This document shows positions 58,261-64,000 of a stretch of DNA of 64,000 bases, piece by piece; within the stretch, counting starts at the first letter, position 1; each line of letters begins with the position of its first letter. The DNA comes from Ophiosphaerella korrae. Lineage: Eukaryota; Ascomycota; Dothideomycetes; Pleosporales; Phaeosphaeriaceae. The notes beneath the pieces were generated by a model that saw only the letters and a program-made list of their open reading frames with translations, made no database searches and was not told the origin of the DNA. The stretch covers positions 62,001-126,000 of the forward strand of contig JALNQF010000030.1 in the NCBI GenBank assembly GCA_028456385.1. Reading direction: 5' to 3'. Both the position numbers and the translations under genes were made by a program.

Positions 58261-59730
<1,470 letters not shown>

Positions 59731-60346
59731 GCGGGACGCGCTGTAGGTTGAGGTTTAGGCTCTATTGATAGAAGGAGCTGTCATTTGGTGAAGCTGATAT
59801 GGTTGGTACATCGTCGTCAATCAGCACGATCGTCGAGTACAACATTGTCTTTATTGGACATGTTGATTTGAGTCAGCTGGAAATATGCACTTGCCACAGG
59901 GTGAAACCAAGAGGATGATTTGGAGCACGGCTATGTGTGTTATGTAAATGTGGCAGTCAAAGAGAATATTTCCTTGGTCTTGGGAGTCCGGCGTAGGCGT
60001 GGTAGATATCCTCACAGCGTGCCGGAGCCTTCATTCAAGGTTTTATTCTTGCTCAATCGCAAAGGCCTTGACTGAGGTACAACTTGATTGCTTTGATAAA
60101 GTTTGCGACAATTTGCGACTCACAGTCAACAAAGTCCACTAATATTCTTGGGCAGACTCAAGCGCAATCATCCCACCTGGCCCAAGCTCCATGTCCGAGG
60201 TACAAGCTCGAGCTCCCCGCAACTATCATCACGACATCCTATTCAACCGTCACCAGATGTGAAGGCAAACACACCACCAGTCCCGCGCAAGGGCCGACCA
60301 AACACCAAAGTACACCAAATGCACGTGCCACCACCTACCACCCACA
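59731..60346. other. Intergenic region
   Basis: HAT2 3' end and promoter of the dephospho-CoA kinase gene; nothing else seen. Confidence 0.5.
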
Positions 60347-61147
60347 ATGCTCCTCCTCGGCCTCACAGGCTCCATCGCAACCGGCAAATCTACCGTCTCA
60401 TCCCTCCTCTCCAAACCGCCCTACTCCCTCCCCATCATCGACGCCGACCTGATCGCTCGCCAAGTCGTAGAACCGGGCACCGTAGGCTACAATGCTATCG
60501 TCAAGTACTTCTCGCCCAGCACGCCCGACCTACTCCTCCCAGACGCCACGCCCCAAGGCCGCCCTCTAAACCGGCCCGCGCTGGGCCGCCGTATCTTCGG
60601 CCCCGGCGCCGACAAAGAGCGCGACCGCAAAACGCTCAACAGCATCGTGCACCCCGCCATCCGCAAGGCAATGTATCGGCAGATAGTGTGGGCCTATCTG
60701 CGCGGCAACTGGGCCGTTGTACTAGATGTGCCGCTGCTGTTTGAGAGCGGGTGGGAACGGTACTGTGGGTCTATCGTTGTGGTGGGTGTGACGGACCCTG
60801 CGATCCAGATTCAGCGGCTGAGGGACAGAGACGCACATCTTACTGAGGAGGATGCGAAAAATCGCGTGATGAGCCAGGGGGATGTGAGGGAGAAGGCTGA
60901 GCGCTGTTTGCGGAGAGGGGAGGGACGAGGTGTGGTGGTGTGGAATGATCACGGCAAGGGGCATTTGGAAAAGGAAGTTCGGAGGGTTATGCAAGATATT
61001 AGGAGGAGGAGCCCTAGGTGGTGGACGTTTGCTTGCTGGGTTGTGCCGCCGCTTGGGGCGCTGGCGGGGCTGTGGAGTTGGTATAGGATGCGCAAGGTGC
61101 AGTTACAGTGGGAAGAGGAAAAAGCCAAGTCAAAAGCGAAGCTATGA
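60347..61147 (+). CDS. CAB5: Dephospho-CoA kinase, membrane-anchored
   Basis: A single exon of 266 aa. The P-loop GSIATGKS is at residues 8-15. It is followed by IIDADLIARQVVEPGTVGY, the CoaE substrate-binding segment, and LDVPLLFESG, the family signature in the CoA domain. RLRDRDAHLTEEDAKNRV is the lid. After the kinase domain there is one hydrophobic segment (WWTFACWVVPPLGALAGLWSW, about 225-245) and a Lys-rich tail, as in eukaryotic membrane-associated forms. Reaction: ATP-dependent 3'-phosphorylation of dephospho-CoA, the last step of CoA synthesis. The start sits in a good context (CCCACAATG). Confidence 0.93.
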   Translation: MLLLGLTGSIATGKSTVSSLLSKPPYSLPIIDADLIARQVVEPGTVGYNAIVKYFSPSTPDLLLPDATPQGRPLNRPALGRRIFGPGADKERDRKTLNSIVHPAIRKAMYRQIVWAYLRGNWAVVLDVPLLFESGWERYCGSIVVVGVTDPAIQIQRLRDRDAHLTEEDAKNRVMSQGDVREKAERCLRRGEGRGVVVWNDHGKGHLEKEVRRVMQDIRRRSPRWWTFACWVVPPLGALAGLWSWYRMRKVQLQWEEEKAKSKAKL

Positions 61148-61512
61148 GTTGGAGTAACGTGTGTTTGGCGTCCCTCGGGGCTGCGCAGGTTTGTGTTTGA
61201 GTTTGTGGGCACACAGATATAGCAATCAACACCAAGTGCATTGTAGTGGTAAATGTTTTCAATCTCTTTTTATTTATCACAAGTCACGGTCACGTATTGC
61301 AGTTCCGAATGTATCTGTCATTCAGTCGTGCGTATTCCTGTCTGAAGCTCGACGTTCCTGCCTCAATGTTGTCAGTCTCCACCATCCAGCATCCTTTCCC
61401 CTCTCGTCACATTACCCCCCAACAAAAGCTCAAGCGACGGCATCCACTCTACCCCTTCAGCCCTGCCCACACAATCTATCTTTCCAAGGCATCACGCAAA
61501 TCTGCTAGCAAT

Positions 61513-62931
61513 ATGAGCTGCACGACGCCAGTGTCGTTTGTCGACGATGGCGACTCCTTCCGCAAGCGCATACCCCACAGCTTCCACCCCGCCCAGGTCG
61601 CACGCTGGGTTGGCGGCGCCGGGTCTGATGTGACAACGGCGTATACTGGCAGCTTTATTGACGATGGAGCAGACATGCACTTCCCATCAAGAGCCGCGCC
61701 AGGCTTTGGGCAGGTTGACCCCAAGTTCTACAAACAGCGTAAGAGGAAAGAAGGCAAGGCATGTAGGGCATGGAATGATGACATGGAAAAAGCAGTGGCT
61801 GGTGACATTCAGCGCAGCCTCGAGAAGATGAAAGCTATTGGGGAGCTGCAGGTCAAAAGAGCAAACGGCGAAGATGATATAGCAAGGCGGGCGAAGAGAA
61901 AGGATACAGTCACGATTTCCCTACCGTTGACATGGGCCACTTTCATCATCAAGGATGATGACGGACGGGTTGTTGTTGTGGACAGGAATGGAGAATACGA
62001 TTCTGGCCCTCCAGTTCAAGAACCTCGGCAGCAGACCAAGTGGGTGAAGGCACCCACTACAGTCGACGTTCCCTCTTCGCCCCCATCGCTACACCACATG
62101 AACCGACACTCCTCGAGGCATTTGGGGAGAGAAGGCAGGAAGCAAAAGGACACGACAAAACACAAACACTTACTGCTGCCGACCAAACCCTTACTAACGA
62201 TCCCGGAGTCAGAATCAGAGTTCGAGGATGTATATTCACCATCGGCTACGAAGGATGTCATGTCGCCAACGGGTTTCTTCATGACAGGTGACACTGATGG
62301 GTGGCCATCACGAAGCGTATCCACGGCGACATCGCCGGTAAAGACAGAACACAGCAGGCCGAAGACATTGCATGCCAGACGCGAGAAGCCTACGGCATAC
62401 GCTCGCTCGCCGCCTCAGAGCTGGGCATCTACATCTGCCCCACACTCTCTGACTAGTTCGTCTACGAGCACTACGAGCTCATACCTTGCATGCGAGAAGC
62501 ACTCCCGACGAAGCAAAAGATGCCACCACCGTGACAACGACATTGTATCGGGGAAGACGTATTCCACGTACAAGCCCGCCACCGTGGAAGACACCGACAC
62601 GTCGTCTGAAAATACATGGAAGCCCAAGCAGACTAAACGGGACGCTGGTAGCGAAGATGACTGGGCCAGCGGTAATGAAACGAGGACTGAATCCAGCGAT
62701 GCAGCCTCGAGTGAGGTGTGGGCTGATGATGAAGGGACCAGCGAGTATGGGCATGCGGCGAGGGCTGTGCAGAACTGGGTTGGGGGGCGTGTCAGGACGA
62801 TTAGCGAGGGGAGTCAGGTGAGTTGGGATGGATATGAGGTGCCGAGGTCGTTGAGCGAGATTAGTGTTGTTGGCACGGGAAGTGAGAGGAGCGAGGGGAG
62901 CTGGATAGGGCAAGTGGTGAGGAGGGGATGA
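61513..62931 (+). CDS. Disordered Ser/Thr-rich fungal protein, function unknown
   Basis: A single frame of 472 aa from the ATG at 61513. The frame is open further upstream, with another ATG at 61309, but that extension looks like leader sequence. The N-terminal part is the most protein-like: SFVDDGDSFRKRIPHSFHPA, then ARWVGGAGSDV and AAPGFGQVDPKFYKQRKRKE. A short hydrophobic strand follows (VTISLPLTWATFIIKDDDGR). The remaining 300 residues are Ser/Thr/His-rich, low complexity and highly charged, ending with AVQNWVGGRVRTISEGS. No catalytic motif, signal peptide or membrane helix was found. It may be a nuclear or cell-periphery protein; the function is unknown. Confidence 0.65.
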   Translation: MSCTTPVSFVDDGDSFRKRIPHSFHPAQVARWVGGAGSDVTTAYTGSFIDDGADMHFPSRAAPGFGQVDPKFYKQRKRKEGKACRAWNDDMEKAVAGDIQRSLEKMKAIGELQVKRANGEDDIARRAKRKDTVTISLPLTWATFIIKDDDGRVVVVDRNGEYDSGPPVQEPRQQTKWVKAPTTVDVPSSPPSLHHMNRHSSRHLGREGRKQKDTTKHKHLLLPTKPLLTIPESESEFEDVYSPSATKDVMSPTGFFMTGDTDGWPSRSVSTATSPVKTEHSRPKTLHARREKPTAYARSPPQSWASTSAPHSLTSSSTSTTSSYLACEKHSRRSKRCHHRDNDIVSGKTYSTYKPATVEDTDTSSENTWKPKQTKRDAGSEDDWASGNETRTESSDAASSEVWADDEGTSEYGHAARAVQNWVGGRVRTISEGSQVSWDGYEVPRSLSEISVVGTGSERSEGSWIGQVVRRG

Positions 62932-63906
62932 GAGGTGGTCGGTCGAGCAGTGCCGCACGAAGTATTTGTGAGCATAGATCAACTCAAGGAGAACCACAGG
63001 TAGTAATCAAGACACTATCAGAAGAATAGACCAACCAGTCTCGAGTGTCGACGTGATGTGACGCAAACTCGCGTGCATTCTGCCTCGACACGCAGTTCGC
63101 GGTAGGGAGGCTGTAGCAAGTGCGCATCCTGGGTCGCAATGGTGCTGTGCAATACTGCAAACCACCAACCAAATGGGCACTCCAAACCCACACCCAGCCT
63201 CCTACAAGCAGCCAACAAGCTCAATATGATACTAGCTAATGCAGCGTCGCCTCTCACAGCAGCGACATGCACCTCAGCAGCATCGCCACCTGCAGGATCC
63301 AGGATTCGCGCTGCAAACCCGCGTTCACGTCGTCTGGCGCAGAGTGCCTTTCGCACCACGATCGCGTTCGCATGGCACAGACGGCCGGGGGATGAACGGA
63401 CAGCGACAGCCAATCTCTTGTAGCGCATCGACTGCCGAGTGCGACGGAAACCAGTTTCCAGCCACGGATCCCTGGCGGGTGCCAAAGGCGGACGCGAAGT
63501 GGCCCCTGGGTACGTGATGGGCGCGCTAGACGCTTCAGGAACGCGTAGAGTGTCTAATACCTCGCCCTGCCCGCACCACCCTCTCTTCCTTTGTTCCATT
63601 GTCCGTCCCTCTTTGTGGTGTGTTGTGTGCAGACTTGCTGTTTTTCCAATTCAAGAGTATCTCGAGGGAAGAGTAGCAGGCAATTGGTCTTGTTGTTGTT
63701 ACTGCTGTGTGTTTGATTAAGCGCGTTCCGTCCGAAACTCGTCTGGAGCCCCGCTTTCGAGTCGACCGCTGCCTTTCCATCTCATCCTCACAGCTTCGAC
63801 CACCAACACCACCACCACTCTTATTCTGGCAATTGGCTCTTTAGTCAATTCCACACGTCTATTCTCTTCACATTAGCCCGTAGTTTCACCCATAACCCTC
63901 GTTACC
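62932..63906. other. Intergenic region and promoter of the edge gene
   Basis: A 193-codon minus-strand frame lies here but is Arg/Ala-rich without domains and overlaps other frames, so it was not called. The last 150 bases are pyrimidine- and CA-rich, as expected for a promoter and leader of the gene at 63907. Confidence 0.45.
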
Positions 63907-64000
63907 ATGTCTACCTTTACGCGCCAGCCTTTTGGCGTGCTTGGCGATTCGCGCCTGCAGACGCTACAAAGCGCGAAGAACAGGCAGAATGGTAACAAAG
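63907..64000 (+). CDS. 5' end of an unidentified gene (runs off the window)
   Basis: An ATG in good context (GTTACCATG) after a pyrimidine-rich leader opens a frame that continues to the window edge: MSTFTRQPFGVLGDSRLQTL and onward. The RQPFG.L...RLQ.L...KNRQN style resembles N-termini of several fungal cell-cycle or chromosome proteins, but 31 residues are too few to name a family. Confidence 0.55.
   Translation, partial: MSTFTRQPFGVLGDSRLQTLQSAKNRQNGNK

Noticed and set aside
63018..63599. 193-codon minus-strand frame near the right edge
   Set aside because: Arg/Ala-rich, lacks domains, and lies in the promoter region of the edge gene.

Overview
The window is nuclear DNA of a filamentous ascomycete. 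Genes carry short introns of roughly 47-130 nt with GT..AG ends and CTAAC/CTAAT branch sites. Recognisable products include Vps54, Xrn1, Gtr1, Hat2, Spc3 and a dephospho-CoA kinase, next to Zn2Cys6 regulators, a P450 and small secreted cysteine-rich proteins. Gene style and effector-like proteins suggest a plant-associated Dothideomycete (perhaps Pleosporales); that placement is inference.

Layout. 0.9-14.1 kb: a URC4-type uracil catabolism gene, a transposon relic (2.7-3.5 kb), the Rag GTPase GTR1, a RING protein, 4.4 kb without a convincing gene, a YAR1-like ankyrin protein and a WW-domain protein. 16.3-19.3 kb: a large Zn2Cys6 regulator with an internal DNA-binding domain. 21.5-28.7 kb is a decayed accessory block: an MFS sugar-transporter pseudogene, a GH43 glycosidase pseudogene, a secreted 10-cysteine peptide gene and a small acidic ORF. 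29.2-32.6 kb: VPS54. 34.0-39.5 kb: a second secreted cysteine-rich protein, a P450 divergent from an AIM6-like phosphodiesterase, and a small conserved protein.

40.4-51.2 kb is a second accessory block: a perfect 64-nt palindromic mini-element, a RidA imine-deaminase pseudogene divergent from a Zn2Cys6 regulator, a D-amino-acid oxidase with a C-terminal AKL, an APH-fold kinase-like protein lacking its catalytic Asp, and a small RanBP2-type zinc-finger protein. 52.2-64 kb is housekeeping: SPC3, XRN1, HAT2, dephospho-CoA kinase, a disordered protein, and the first exon of a gene running off the edge.

The most interesting reading is the RidA-regulator-DAO group. D-amino-acid oxidase releases reactive imino acids and RidA hydrolyses them. 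A 16-nt palindrome of the form CGG-N10-CCG, typical of Zn2Cys6 dimers, occurs once between RidA and the regulator and twice upstream of the oxidase. This looks like a small autoregulated D-amino-acid (or related amine) catabolic regulon whose imine-detoxifying member has acquired two nonsense codons.
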